From the NCBI GenBank assembly GCA_024278755.1, contig JAJRSO010000038.1, forward strand, positions 186,001-250,000: a stretch of 64,000 nt of DNA, written 5' to 3'. The DNA comes from Calditrichota bacterium (GTDB lineage: Bacteria; Calditrichota; Calditrichia; Calditrichales; Calditrichaceae). Positions 46,462-57,489 of this stretch are shown here, one piece after another (within the stretch, counting starts at the first letter, position 1; each line of letters opens with the position of its first letter). Made by a program: the position numbers and the translations under genes. The notes beneath the pieces were generated by a model. It searched no databases and was not told the origin of the DNA. It saw nothing but the letters and a program-made list of their open reading frames with translations.

Positions 46462-49400
46462 ATGGCCATTGTTCAAGACGAAGAATTATTGCAGATGTTT
46501 ATTGAAGAGTCCAAGGAGCATATGGAAGGCATTGAAGCGGATTTCCTGGACATCGAAGAGATGGGTGAAGAGATTGATTCCGATTTGGTAAATAAGGTAT
46601 TCCGCGCCATCCATTCCATAAAAGGCGGCGCCGGTTTTCTCGGCTTGGATACCATTAAAAATCTTTCGCACAGTATGGAAAATACCCTTAATCTTGTACG
46701 AAACTCCGAATTAATTCCCAGTCCCGAAGTGATAAGTACGCTTCTTTCTGCCCTGGATACGTTACGAGATCTTATTGCGGATTTTATGAATAGCAACGAA
46801 GTGGATATTTCCGGGCACATTGCCGATTTAAAAATGGTTTCGGGCAATGAACTTACAGAAGCGCACATGCAAACAGAAGCGCCCGAAGTCGAAACAAGCG
46901 TCGCCGACATTCCGGCAGACGATACCATTGCGTCCGATTCCGAAGCCATCGTAAGTATCTCCTTGCCAAGCGGGCAGGTTATTTTTTCCATTTCGGAGTA
47001 CGACCTTAAACAGGCAACCAAAGCAGGACGTATTTTATATCTCGCTAAGTTTGATATGCTGAATGATATCGAACGAAAAAACCACACTCCGCTGGATGTC
47101 ATTAAAGAAATCCAGGATACAGGTATGTTGGTTGAAAGCAAAGTGGATATCGAATCCGTAGGAACCCTTGACGGGTTGGATGAACATCCGATAGTTCCGT
47201 TTTTTGTGTTATTTTCAACCGTATTGGAACCTTCCATTGCGCCTAAATTAATAAATCTTGATCCCTGGAAAATGTATCGGATAAATGAGGATTATCTGCT
47301 TACACCGTTGGCAGAAGCGCCGGCAACCGTAGAGGCACCGCCTGTTGCGCCAAAATCTAAAGGCAATAAAAAGGCCGCAAAGAAAACGGCAAAATCCAGT
47401 GCATCTGCACCTAAAGAACCAGCGAAAACTACGCCTAAAAAAACCGCTCCGGAATCGCCAAAACCGCAAAAAGCAATCCCGGCAAAACGTGCCGCCAAGC
47501 AGGCACATCCGAAAATCAGTACAAAAAGCACTACGCTCCGGGTAAATGTTAAACTATTGGATACGTTGATGAATCTGGCGGGCGAACTGGTTTTGACCCG
47601 AAATCAATTGCTGCAAAATTTTAGTAAAGCGGATGAAGCCGGCCTTGAAAATGCGGTACAGCGGGTGGATTTAATTACTTCCGAACTTCAGGAAGCGATT
47701 ATGAATACCCGGATGCAGCCCATCGGAAGCGTTTTTACAAAATTTCAGCGTGTAGTTCACGATATGTCCAAAAACCTCGGCAAGCAGGTTGATCTGATTA
47801 TCGAGGGCGAAAGTGTCGAATTGGATAAAACCATTATCGAAGCCATTGGCGATCCGTTGACGCATCTTGTACGTAATTCGATGGATCATGGCATCGAAAT
47901 GCCTGATGTTCGCGCCAAAGCGGGCAAGCGACTCCCCGCGGTTCTTAAACTGAGCGCTTTTCACGAAGCCGGACAGGTAAATATCGATGTGATGGACGAC
48001 GGCGGCGGGATCGATCCGCAGGTTGTAAAAAAGAAACTGCTTGAAAACGGCGAAATTGATAAAACAAAAATAGAAAATATGTCGGATAATGAACTGGTGC
48101 GTATGATCTTTAAGCCCGGTTTTTCCACAGCCAAAGAGGTTACCGAAGTCTCCGGACGCGGTGTGGGCATGGACGTTGTTTTTAGCAACCTCTCTAAATT
48201 AGGCGGTTCGGTTGATATCGAATCGAAGGTGGGCATCGGCACTACTATTCATATCAAACTGCCGCTTACACTCGCCATTATTCCCAGTTTAATTCTCGAT
48301 GTTGCCGGCGGAAGATATGCCATTCCGCAGGTTAATTTGGTGGAACTGGTGCGGATTCCCGCCGCCCAGGTGCAGGAACGTATCGAAAAAATTGAGGATG
48401 CTTCTTTACTTCGTTTGCGGGGAGAGCTTCTGCCCATCATTCGTGTTTCCGACGTCTTAAATATTAAACGCACTTTTTATGACCCGGAACTCGGCAAAAA
48501 TGTTGTAGACAGACGAAGCAATATCCCCGACCGCCGAAGCGTTGATTTGTCGGCCGATACCGAATCCACCTCCCCGGAAGAGATACAGGATAAACGAAAA
48601 GAGGCACAGGATCGTCGTGTAAACGCAAACAGCGCTTACAATATTGTTGTGGTTAATGCCGGCGATCTCAACTATGGTTTGATTGTGGATGCCTTGCTCG
48701 ATTCAGAAGAAATTGTCGTGAAACCACTGGGTAGCCATTTCAGAGGCATTAAAACCTATGCGGGCGCCACTATTCTCGGAGATGGCAAAGCGGCCCTTAT
48801 TCTTGATGTTATGGGGCTTAGCAATGCAATGAATCTGAAAATAGTAAAAGAGAAAATTACCGAAACTTCCGTACTGAAAAAACTTGAAAAATCAAAAGAT
48901 GCGCAATCGCTGTTATTGGTACAAAATGCTCCAGACGAGCAGTTTGCCGTCCCGCTTGGTCTGGTTTCGCGAATCGAAAAAATTAAAGTTTCGGACATTG
49001 AAAATACAAGCGGTAAAAAAACCATAAAATACCGTGGCAGCAGTTTGATACTTTGTTCCATCGAAGATGCGGCCAATGTAAAACCGCGCGCCGAAAAAGA
49101 AGAAATTTTTGTTATTATTTTTCCCTTTGCCGGAAAAGAAGTAGGCGTTCTCGTTTCCGAAATTATCGACGTCATCGATTCCACGGTCGCCATTGATGAA
49201 GAAACGTTCCGTCAACCGGGCGTTCTCGGTTCTGCCATTTTGATGGATCGCACCACACTGCTCCTGGATTTATATGGTATTATTTCCGCTGTAATGCCGG
49301 ATTGGGTGGCCGAAAACAAACTCGAAATCGAACAAAAGATAGAAGGTTCATCCAATATATTAATCGTAGAAGATTCCAGCTTTTTCTTAAACCAGATAAA

Positions 49401-49731
49401 GGGATTTACCGAAGGCGCAGGGTACACAGTTGTTACCGCGATGGATGGGATTCAGGGAGCAGAAGCCGCGGAAAATCCGGAAAATAATATTGATTTGATC
49501 TTAACCGATATCGAAATGCCGCAAATGGATGGGGTGCAAATGACCGAACGTCTGCGGGCTCAGGAGCGTTTTAACGATTTACCCATTTTGGCTTTGACCT
49601 CGGTAGCAGGCGATTTGGCCGAACAACGCGCGCTTGATGCGGGGATTGATGAATATCTGATTAAGCTGGACAGAGAGAAAGTTTTGGAACGGGTGCAATA
49701 TTACTTAACAAATGGCCGCGCGGGAAAATAA
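46462..49731 (+). CDS. cheA: CheA hybrid kinase with two CheW domains and a C-terminal receiver
   Basis: A 1089-residue chemotaxis kinase. The HPt domain (1-110) has phospho-His51 in FRAIHSIKGGAGFLG. A less clear P2-like segment (about 160-285) and a Lys/Ala/Pro-rich linker (about 290-352) follow. The dimerisation domain is at about 353-420 and the ATPase at about 420-600 (HLVRNSMDHGIE, DDGGGID, GRGVGMDVV). A CheW-like domain (about 600-790) has a charged insertion (about 671-727). A second CheW-like domain is at about 815-943, then a receiver (963-1085) with Asp1016. It starts 42 bp after the STAS gene with GACGGAGG upstream. Confidence 0.95.
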   Translation: MAIVQDEELLQMFIEESKEHMEGIEADFLDIEEMGEEIDSDLVNKVFRAIHSIKGGAGFLGLDTIKNLSHSMENTLNLVRNSELIPSPEVISTLLSALDTLRDLIADFMNSNEVDISGHIADLKMVSGNELTEAHMQTEAPEVETSVADIPADDTIASDSEAIVSISLPSGQVIFSISEYDLKQATKAGRILYLAKFDMLNDIERKNHTPLDVIKEIQDTGMLVESKVDIESVGTLDGLDEHPIVPFFVLFSTVLEPSIAPKLINLDPWKMYRINEDYLLTPLAEAPATVEAPPVAPKSKGNKKAAKKTAKSSASAPKEPAKTTPKKTAPESPKPQKAIPAKRAAKQAHPKISTKSTTLRVNVKLLDTLMNLAGELVLTRNQLLQNFSKADEAGLENAVQRVDLITSELQEAIMNTRMQPIGSVFTKFQRVVHDMSKNLGKQVDLIIEGESVELDKTIIEAIGDPLTHLVRNSMDHGIEMPDVRAKAGKRLPAVLKLSAFHEAGQVNIDVMDDGGGIDPQVVKKKLLENGEIDKTKIENMSDNELVRMIFKPGFSTAKEVTEVSGRGVGMDVVFSNLSKLGGSVDIESKVGIGTTIHIKLPLTLAIIPSLILDVAGGRYAIPQVNLVELVRIPAAQVQERIEKIEDASLLRLRGELLPIIRVSDVLNIKRTFYDPELGKNVVDRRSNIPDRRSVDLSADTESTSPEEIQDKRKEAQDRRVNANSAYNIVVVNAGDLNYGLIVDALLDSEEIVVKPLGSHFRGIKTYAGATILGDGKAALILDVMGLSNAMNLKIVKEKITETSVLKKLEKSKDAQSLLLVQNAPDEQFAVPLGLVSRIEKIKVSDIENTSGKKTIKYRGSSLILCSIEDAANVKPRAEKEEIFVIIFPFAGKEVGVLVSEIIDVIDSTVAIDEETFRQPGVLGSAILMDRTTLLLDLYGIISAVMPDWVAENKLEIEQKIEGSSNILIVEDSSFFLNQIKGFTEGAGYTVVTAMDGIQGAEAAENPENNIDLILTDIEMPQMDGVQMTERLRAQERFNDLPILALTSVAGDLAEQRALDAGIDEYLIKLDREKVLERVQYYLTNGRAGK

Positions 49732-49799
49732 CGCTGTTTTACCTGTCATTCGGATGGATAGTTTTTGTAAAACCAGAAAAATGATATAGGAGAATCAAA

Positions 49800-51803
49800 A
49801 TGAGTTATAATTTTAACGTATCGGAAAAACGGCAAAGTATTAAATGGAAAATGACGGGTTTCCTTTTTGGTATTTTCATAGTAATAGGTATCATCCTTTT
49901 CTTCGTAAATCTAAATGGTGTAAAACAATCTTTGCAGAAAAACATGGAAGGTAAAATGGAAACTATTATCGAGAGTTTCCAATATAATGTTGCTTCCAAA
50001 GTAAACGATTTAAAAATAACGCAGAATTTTATTTTAAATGATCGGGAAACAATAGACCTTTTTGCCAACCGAGAACGGGAAAAACTATCGGATAAGTATC
50101 TGAGCCTTTTTCAGAACACCTTAAAACCCCGTTTTAAAGTGAATATTTTTCAATTTCATGTTGCGCCGGCTACTTCGTTTCTGCGCATTCATAAACCGGG
50201 GAAATTTGGCGATGATCTCTCCCGCTTCCGAAAAACGGTTGTACACGCCAATTCTGATAAAATCGTGCAGGCGGGAATCGAAGTGGGTAAATACGGCGCC
50301 AGTATCCGGGTAGTGTATCCGGTGGAAAATAACGGTGAGCATATAGGAAGCGTTGAATTGGGAGCGGACTATATCGATCTAATGGAAAATGTCGCCCGTT
50401 CTCTTAAAGTAGACTTTGCCATTGGTATTAAGGAAAATGTTTTAAAAGCGGCCGGATTTAAATTAAAAACAAAGACAATAAAAAAAGGGAATATTGTTTT
50501 TTATCATTTTTCCGGTGATCTCATAAAAAAACTTATTGACAATTATAAATTCGGAAATGACGTACATATTGAAGAAATTGACAACCGAACAATTGCCTTT
50601 AGCTCGTTTGAACTGAAAGATTATTCAATGGCCGACATTGGCAGAATTATCATTTCCAAAGATATCACCAAGCTCCTGAACGATGCAAAAGCCGCTGTGT
50701 ATGGTAAAATAGCCCTGCTTTTCATGTTTATCTTTATTGTAGCCATTATTATCTATTTCCTTTTAACAAGGTCTGTTTTTAGCCCTCTTTCATTAGCCGT
50801 AAAAAGTTTAGAATTAGTTGCCGAAGGCGATTTAACCAACACGCTGCAGTACCATTCAAACGATGAACTGGGGCGTCTGACGGAAACTATAAATGAGATG
50901 TCCGCGAATCTCAGAAAAATGGTTTCGGATATCCGTGAAAAAGCGGAAACGTTAACAACTTCTTCGCAAGAGTTTTCATCCATTTCCAATGGTATGATGT
51001 CCAATTCCGAAAATCTAAGCGAAAAGAGCGCTTCCGTTTCCAGCGCGGTGGAAGAAATGAATGTAAATATGTCAACCATTGCCGCTGCCTCGGAACAATC
51101 CAGCACAAATATCACTAATGTGGTTTCAACCACCGAAGAAATGGCCAGCACTGTATCGGAAATTTCACAGAATACCGCACAAGCGCAGCAGATAGCGTCC
51201 CGTGCTGTGGAAGCAGCGGTAAGCGCCTCGGAAAAAATTAATGCCTTAGGACACTCTGCGGAAGATATTAGCCGGGTTATCGAAGTGATTAACGACATTG
51301 CCGATCAAACGAAATTATTGGCTTTAAATGCCACCATAGAGGCTGCCCGGGCCGGAGAAGCGGGAAAAGGATTTGCCGTCGTGGCCAATGAAGTTAAAGA
51401 ACTCGCCAGGCAAACCAATGAGGCCACCGAAGGTATAACAACAAAAATTAAGGCCATGCAGGAATCCACAGGAATTTCGGTTAAGGAAATTAATAAAATA
51501 AGTAGTGTGATTTCAGAAATAAATGAAATTACGGCCGGCATCGCATCTGCCGTTGAAGAGCAAGCCGTTACGACTAAAGATATATCCGGAAATCTGGGGC
51601 ATGCCGCTCAGGGAGTGAATGATGTGAATACCAGTGTAAATCAGGCGGGAGAAGCGGTTCGTCTGATAGCGGAAGATATTACAACATTAAACAAAGAAAC
51701 AAAGGAAGTAAAAAACGCCAGCCAACAAGTGGAAAACGGCGTTAAAAATATGACGCAGCTTAGTAACGATTTAAAACAACTGGTTGAAAATTTTAAATTA
51801 TAA
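49800..51803 (+). CDS. Methyl-accepting chemotaxis protein with large extracytoplasmic sensor
   Basis: A 667-residue membrane receptor. A first membrane helix (about 18-40), an approximately 255-residue outer sensor region, a second helix (about 301-325), a HAMP domain (about 325-375) and a signalling coiled-coil domain (376-667) follow in order. The hairpin tip reads [20 protein letters not shown]. The sensor shows FHVAPATSFLRIHKPGKFGD and VEL-GADY stretches like cache/dCache-type sensors, but the ligand is unknown. It is flanked by cheA and cheW, so is likely part of one array. TAGGAG precedes the ATG. Confidence 0.92.
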   Translation: MSYNFNVSEKRQSIKWKMTGFLFGIFIVIGIILFFVNLNGVKQSLQKNMEGKMETIIESFQYNVASKVNDLKITQNFILNDRETIDLFANREREKLSDKYLSLFQNTLKPRFKVNIFQFHVAPATSFLRIHKPGKFGDDLSRFRKTVVHANSDKIVQAGIEVGKYGASIRVVYPVENNGEHIGSVELGADYIDLMENVARSLKVDFAIGIKENVLKAAGFKLKTKTIKKGNIVFYHFSGDLIKKLIDNYKFGNDVHIEEIDNRTIAFSSFELKDYSMADIGRIIISKDITKLLNDAKAAVYGKIALLFMFIFIVAIIIYFLLTRSVFSPLSLAVKSLELVAEGDLTNTLQYHSNDELGRLTETINEMSANLRKMVSDIREKAETLTTSSQEFSSISNGMMSNSENLSEKSASVSSAVEEMNVNMSTIAAASEQSSTNITNVVSTTEEMASTVSEISQNTAQAQQIASRAVEAAVSASEKINALGHSAEDISRVIEVINDIADQTKLLALNATIEAARAGEAGKGFAVVANEVKELARQTNEATEGITTKIKAMQESTGISVKEINKISSVISEINEITAGIASAVEEQAVTTKDISGNLGHAAQGVNDVNTSVNQAGEAVRLIAEDITTLNKETKEVKNASQQVENGVKNMTQLSNDLKQLVENFKL

Positions 51804-51845
51804 TAAACAGGTCAATATGTACAGCTATAATAAGGCAGGCAAATT

Positions 51846-52295
51846 ATGAATAATAAAGCGAAGCCGGACGAAGTTCGGGAGTTAACCATATTTGAAGTAG
51901 GACCCATTACCTGCGCTTTGAGTATTCAGGATATACAGGAAATCAACAAACATCTCGAAATGACGGATGTGGCCAATGCGCCGGATTACATCCGCGGTAT
52001 CTGTAATTTACGGGGAGCCATCATTACCGTAATCGATATGCGTATAAAATTTGGCATGGAACCAAAGGAATTTGACGAAAACACACGCATTGTCGTTGTA
52101 AAGAACCAGGATGAGCTATTGGGGCTTTTGGTCGATCGAATGCTCGATGTGCTTAATGTTTCTGACGATGAGCTGGAGCCAACGCCATCCAATATTAATG
52201 GGGTTGCCGGCCGCTATTTTTCAGGAATTTATAAAATGGAAAGCAGTCTCGCCGCGCTTTTGAACGTCTCGGAAATACTATCTGTTTCCGAATAA
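51846..52295 (+). CDS. cheW: CheW coupling protein
   Basis: A 149-residue CheW that couples receptors to CheA. It contains the CheW signature ITCALSIQDIQEI, DYIRGICNLRGAIITVIDMR and LGLLVDRMLDVL. The length is standard. It lies between two receptor genes in the same operon, with short gaps on both sides. AAGGCAGG precedes its ATG. Confidence 0.95.
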   Translation: MNNKAKPDEVRELTIFEVGPITCALSIQDIQEINKHLEMTDVANAPDYIRGICNLRGAIITVIDMRIKFGMEPKEFDENTRIVVVKNQDELLGLLVDRMLDVLNVSDDELEPTPSNINGVAGRYFSGIYKMESSLAALLNVSEILSVSE

Positions 52296-52344
52296 AAAAA
52301 TCATGGCTAAAAAGAACGGATATTTTGCCTGAAGGAGTAACGTT

Positions 52345-54447
52345 ATGTTAAAAAATGTAAACCTCTTAACCAAAATCCTCGCAGGGTTCGGACTGGCTAT
52401 CCTGTTTTTTATTTTTATCGGTTTTATCGGCCTCAACTCCGTTTCCAATATTTCGGATTCTGCTATGGAACTGCAATATATGGATGAAATTAAAATTAAT
52501 CTCTTGGAACGGGAAATCGATCACCTTAATTTTGTCAATAAAGTTTCCGAAGGCCTCAGAGATGTTGATATCAAAGTGCTTCAGGTAAAAAAGGATGATC
52601 ATGCCTGTAACCTGGGGAAATTTTTATATGGAGATGAACGCCGGAAAGCGGAATCCATTATACCGGATTTAATACCCGTTTTTAAGGCATTGGAAAGTCC
52701 GCATCATGATTTACACCGTTCGGTTATAGAAATGGATGACATGTTAAGCGATCCCGAAATAAACCGTCAGGATATATGGGATTACTACAATGCGGTAACA
52801 ATCCCTGCCTTGTTGGAAGTACGACGTAAAATAAATATAGCAAATACAATAATTTCCCATGATTCGGAAATTACCTTAGAAGGTTTTCAGGCCACTAAAC
52901 GTGCAATGCGTACGACTGTTATTATTACCCTTCTTGTGGGGCTTGCCTTTGCATTGTTTATTGGCATTGTTATTCGACGTTCCATTAAAAAGCCAATCGA
53001 ACAACTGTTAAGTCAGATTCAAAAGCTTGCAGACGGAGATTTAAGTAACAGGGTGGAGGATTACAGTGAGGACGAACTCGGTACGGTTACGCAGGCTTTA
53101 AATGAAATGGCGGGACATTTGGATGAATCTATTTTGACCGTTGCGGAAAACGCACGGCGTTTAAAAAAATCGGCAGAAGAATTAAACTCCGTATCGCAAA
53201 CGTTGTCGGAAAATGCCCGGGATATGAATGAAAAAGCAACCAATGTGGCCTCCGCCTCCGAGGAGATGAGCGTTACAATGGATACGGTTTCCGATACCTC
53301 TGGCCAGGCGACCGGTAATATTGGCACCGTGGCGCAAAATACGGAAGAAATGACTTCCACTGTAAATGAAATCGCTCAGAATTCTGAGAAAGCACATCAG
53401 ATTACCCAGCAGGCCGTTGAAAATGTTCAGGGAGCCGCAGAAAAAGTAAATGAATTAGGCGCTGCCGCCAGCGATATAAGCAAAGTAATTGACGTTATTC
53501 TGGATATTGCCGAACAAACAAAACTTTTAGCGCTCAATGCCACTATCGAAGCGGCCAGAGCCGGTGAAGCCGGTAAAGGGTTTGCCGTTGTGGCCAGTGA
53601 GGTAAAAGAGCTTGCCGGGCAAACCAACAATGCCACAGAAGAAATACGTAAACGGGTTAATGCCATCCAAAATTCAACCGACGCTACCGTGGCCGAAATT
53701 GACAGCATTAATTCTGTTATCGGTCAGGTGGATGAAATTGTTTCCACCATTGCCACCGCCGTGGAAGAACAGAATGTAACTACCCGGGATATTTCCGCTA
53801 ATATTAACCAGGCTGCACAGGGCATTCAGGAAATGGCAGAAAATGTAAATCAGACGGCAGAAGTTGCAAAATCCGTGGCTTCCGATGTCGCTTCTGTAAG
53901 CGCTTCCAGCGAAAATGTGTATTCCGAAAGCGCACTTGTTGACGCCCATACTAATGATTTAATGGCTATTAATACTGCGCTAAATGATGTGGTTAACCAA
54001 TTTAAGCTTTCCAAAGAGGTATCACTTTCATCCGGTCAAGATATTTTAATTGTATGGGGTCCCAAAATTAAAATTGGCATCGATGTAATTGACCGACAGC
54101 ATAAACGGCTGGTTGATTTAATTAATGAGTTGCATCGCGCAATGAAACAGCGAAAAGGCGCTGAAGTTTTAAGCCGGATTATGAATGGCCTGGTTGATTA
54201 TACAAAAGAGCATTTTGATTATGAAGAAGGACTGCAGGCTAAAGCGGGATACCCGGATTTGGATACTCATAAAGAAGTGCATCGTAATCTGGTAAAAAAA
54301 GTTGAGGCGTATCAAGCCAAAATAAAGGATGGTGAAAAATTAGTGACAAAAGATCTTTCCGCCTTTTTAAAAGACTGGCTTGTAAACCACATTCTGGGAA
54401 CAGATACAAAATATGTTCCTTATTTTAAAAAAGCGGGTATAAATTAA
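52345..54447 (+). CDS. Chemoreceptor with CZB-like zinc site and C-terminal hemerythrin
   Basis: A 700-residue receptor. After a first membrane helix (about 10-32) the outer domain carries a CZB-type metal pattern: His60, Cys88 in ACNLGKF, and His120/121 plus His124 in SPHHDLHR. A second helix (about 190-213), HAMP and the signalling domain (about 270-545, tip [20 protein letters not shown]) follow. The C-terminal part (about 565-695) is a hemerythrin with His586 in IDRQHKRL, then [14 protein letters not shown] and NHILGTD. It likely senses oxygen, nitric oxide or redox state. Family knowledge: hemerythrin receptors such as DcrH bind oxygen. Confidence 0.92.
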   Translation: MLKNVNLLTKILAGFGLAILFFIFIGFIGLNSVSNISDSAMELQYMDEIKINLLEREIDHLNFVNKVSEGLRDVDIKVLQVKKDDHACNLGKFLYGDERRKAESIIPDLIPVFKALESPHHDLHRSVIEMDDMLSDPEINRQDIWDYYNAVTIPALLEVRRKINIANTIISHDSEITLEGFQATKRAMRTTVIITLLVGLAFALFIGIVIRRSIKKPIEQLLSQIQKLADGDLSNRVEDYSEDELGTVTQALNEMAGHLDESILTVAENARRLKKSAEELNSVSQTLSENARDMNEKATNVASASEEMSVTMDTVSDTSGQATGNIGTVAQNTEEMTSTVNEIAQNSEKAHQITQQAVENVQGAAEKVNELGAAASDISKVIDVILDIAEQTKLLALNATIEAARAGEAGKGFAVVASEVKELAGQTNNATEEIRKRVNAIQNSTDATVAEIDSINSVIGQVDEIVSTIATAVEEQNVTTRDISANINQAAQGIQEMAENVNQTAEVAKSVASDVASVSASSENVYSESALVDAHTNDLMAINTALNDVVNQFKLSKEVSLSSGQDILIVWGPKIKIGIDVIDRQHKRLVDLINELHRAMKQRKGAEVLSRIMNGLVDYTKEHFDYEEGLQAKAGYPDLDTHKEVHRNLVKKVEAYQAKIKDGEKLVTKDLSAFLKDWLVNHILGTDTKYVPYFKKAGIN

Positions 54448-54558
54448 CATCATAAAGCCTTTTTAAACAGGATAAGCATTGGCGTTGTTTTTAATATTTA
54501 ATGGTTGGTTTCTTTCCGCTGGAGGAAGTGTTCTTAAAGCTAAGGTAAAGGAGTAAAA

Positions 54559-56202
54559 ATGAACTTGAGTATCAAAGTTAAACTGGGCGCTATTGTTTTT
54601 GGAATGGCCGGAGTAATTGTATTAATGTTTCTTATTACATGGATTACAACCAACAATCAAAAAGACGATGGCCTGGTTATAAATCTGGCCGGGCGGCAAC
54701 GCATGCTTAGCCAAAAAATTACAAAAGAAACATTACATTTTTTAAATGAAAGCGAAAAAACGGGAACGATTGACGAAAAATTGGCCGAACAGGTGCGAAC
54801 GACAATGACCATTTTTAACACAACCCTTAATGCGCTTAAAGAATCCGGTAAAGCCCCGCTATCGCTCGATCTGTCCGGGAAATTTCGTCGTTGTCCCAAG
54901 GCCGAAGAACCGGCATACAGTCAGTTAGCCAAAGTTAAAGATATCTGGGTTCCGTTTCAAAGCCGGATCAATTCAATTTTAGGAAATCCGAATCAGGAAG
55001 ATCTAAAATGGATAATGGAAAACAATACGGTTTTGCTATCCGAAATGAATAAAGCGGTTGGAATGATGCAAAAGCAATCGGAAGAAAAAATAAGCTTGTT
55101 GCTGACCCTGCAGATATTTGGTGTTATTATCGGTTTGCTTTTTGCAGCTCTGGCCTTAAAAGTTGCCTTCGGAATAACAAAACGACTAAGAGCAATATCC
55201 GATTTTTCCGAACACATGAGCCGAGGCGATTTCACTTTCTCAATTGAAGAAAGCGGACGCAATGAATTAGAAGAAATCATTACGGAATTAAATGAAACGA
55301 CCTCAAATGTTGGTAAAATGGTTGAGAAGATTCAATTTAAGACCAGTGAGCTGGATTCCGCAGCTAATGACTTGAACGGATTTTCCAATGAATTACTGGA
55401 AAGCGCTTCCAATCTGAATGAACGCGCTGTTTCCACTGCGGCGGCCAGCGAATAAATGAGCGTAAATATGAACACCGTTTCGAGCGCCGTTACCCAAACC
55501 AATGAGAGTATTCAGATTATCTCAAACAATACGGCAGAATTAAGCGCAACGGTAACCGAAATTTCGCAAAATACCGAAAGCGCGCGCAGGGTGACTTCCG
55601 AGGCCGTACAAAGCGTAGCATCTGCCGCGGATAAGGTAAGTGAATTAAATGATTCCGCAAAAGGAATCGGGCAGGTAATCGATTCCATTATTGAAATTTC
55701 CGAACAAACAAAACTGCTGGCCCTAAACGCCACAATCGAAGCGGCACGGGCGGGAGAAGCGGGAAAAGGATTTGCCGTGGTGGCAAACGAGGTAAAAGAA
55801 CTTGCCGCGCAAACCAACTCTGCTACCGAAGAAATCCGCGATAAGATTAATACAATGCAAAATTCAACAAAAGATACCATTGCACAAATCCGAAATATTA
55901 CTGAAGTCATTGATAATGTCAATGAAATTGTAAATACCATTGCTTCCGCAGTGGAAGAACAATCGATTACCACAAGGGATATTGCCGGAAATATTGAGCA
56001 TACGACAGAAGCAACAACCGAGATGACCAGTAACGTCAGTCAGGCGGCGGAAGTTTCCGGGATGATTGCATCGGATGCAGCCAGCGTTAATGAAGCCAGT
56101 AACCAGGTAAACAGCGTTAGCACAAAAGTAGCGGATAATGCACATATCCTCACAGATATAAGTAAAGAAATTCAGAAGATGGTTTCTGCTTTTAAGTTTT
56201 AA
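54559..56202 (+). pseudogene. Chemoreceptor with PilJ/NarX-like sensor, split by an in-frame stop
   Basis: Two adjacent open frames in the same phase together form one receptor. Residues 1-298 (54559-55455) contain a helix (about 10-32), an outer sensor with the P-box-like INLAGRQRMLSQKI motif of PilJ/NarX-type nitrate sensors, a second helix (about 179-203) and HAMP. TAA at 55453-55455 stands where the neighbouring receptors have Glu in ASEEMSVNM. An ATG follows at once (TAAATG, 55456) and runs 248 residues through the signalling tip [21 protein letters not shown] single GAA to TAA change explains it. Restart could still make the signalling domain, without a visible ribosome site. Confidence 0.85.
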
Positions 56203-56341
56203 ACCGTCTTAAAAGAATCGAGTATCGAAAAGAAAACATTTTAAATCTGTTCTGTATTTTTAGCGCATAAATAGCTTGTTGGAAATAAAAAATATATGGT
56301 AGACGCGCAGAATATCATTAAAAAAATAGACGGAAGGGAAA

Positions 56342-57445
56342 ATGGCTAACCGGAAACTAAAAGTTCTTATTGTCGACGATACCGCATTGTACCGGAAGAT
56401 AGTAAGGGATGTGCTGGCGGAATTTAAAGAAGTGGAAGTGGTTGGCAGTGCGCCAAATGGTAAAATTGCATTGGATAAAATAAATATTTTAAATCCCGAT
56501 ATGATTACCCTCGATCAGGAAATGCCGGAAATGGACGGGATGGAAACACTCCGTCGGATAAAAATACTTAAAAAAAACATTGCGGTAATTATGGTTAGCG
56601 CTTACACAACTGAAGGCGCCGCTCTTACTATGAAAGCCCTTAACCTGGGCGCTTTTGATTTTATTGCCAAACCGGATAGCAATAATCTTCAGGATAATAT
56701 AAAGAATTTTAGGGAACAGTTTAAACCCAAAATTGAAGCGTACGTGAACCGCTTGCAAATAAAAGAATCCGCGTCTCATGTAAAAAGCGTCTTTCCCTCT
56801 GCAACGCCAAAAACAGCTGAAACCGGAATCGAATCCCATAAATCAGGACTGACAGGGAAACCGCAAATTGTGGCAATCGGAATCAGTACCGGCGGCCCCA
56901 AAGCTTTGGCTGATGTTATTCCGCAAATTCCTTCCGGACTTGGCGTACCCGTTGTGATTGTACAGCATATGCCTCCGGTATTCACAAAAGCTTTGGCCGA
57001 TTCGTTAGATAAAAAAAGTCCGCTTCAAATTATCGAGGGAGCAAACGGACAGCAATTATTGCCGGATACCGTTTACATTGCCCCTGGAGGGAAACAGATG
57101 AAAGTTGCTCAGGGCAACGGCATCGGCAAATATATTTTAAAAATAACCGACGATCCGCCTGAAAATCATTGTAAGCCGTCTGCCGATTACCTGTTTCGTT
57201 CCATTGCCGGTGTCTTTCCCGGGAAAGCCTTAGGCGTCATTATGACCGGGATGGGCAGAGACGGAACCATCGGTTTACGTTTAATGAAACGTAATGGAGC
57301 AAAAATTTTAGCTCAGGATGAAAAAACCTGCGTGGTCTATGGAATGCCTATGGAAGCCGTGAAAGCGGGAGTCGTGGATATGGTCCTGCCGTTAAATCAA
57401 ATTGCAAGAAAAATAACAGGCATTGTAAAAGGAATTCAGAATTAG
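56342..57445 (+). CDS. cheB: CheB receptor methylesterase
   Basis: A 367-residue protein with a receiver (1-120; VDDTAL, Asp58 in ITLDQEMPEMDG) and a C-terminal methylesterase (about 175-365). Its catalytic Ser, His and Asp lie in IGISTGGPKAL, VIVQHMPP and GMGRDGTIGL. It removes methyl groups from or deamidates the receptors encoded nearby. The ATG follows GGAAGGGAA. cheR follows 44 bp later. Confidence 0.95.
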   Translation: MANRKLKVLIVDDTALYRKIVRDVLAEFKEVEVVGSAPNGKIALDKINILNPDMITLDQEMPEMDGMETLRRIKILKKNIAVIMVSAYTTEGAALTMKALNLGAFDFIAKPDSNNLQDNIKNFREQFKPKIEAYVNRLQIKESASHVKSVFPSATPKTAETGIESHKSGLTGKPQIVAIGISTGGPKALADVIPQIPSGLGVPVVIVQHMPPVFTKALADSLDKKSPLQIIEGANGQQLLPDTVYIAPGGKQMKVAQGNGIGKYILKITDDPPENHCKPSADYLFRSIAGVFPGKALGVIMTGMGRDGTIGLRLMKRNGAKILAQDEKTCVVYGMPMEAVKAGVVDMVLPLNQIARKITGIVKGIQN

Positions 57446-57489
57446 AAATTGCAATTAGTAATTATTCTGTTCATAGAAATGGAAAAAGA

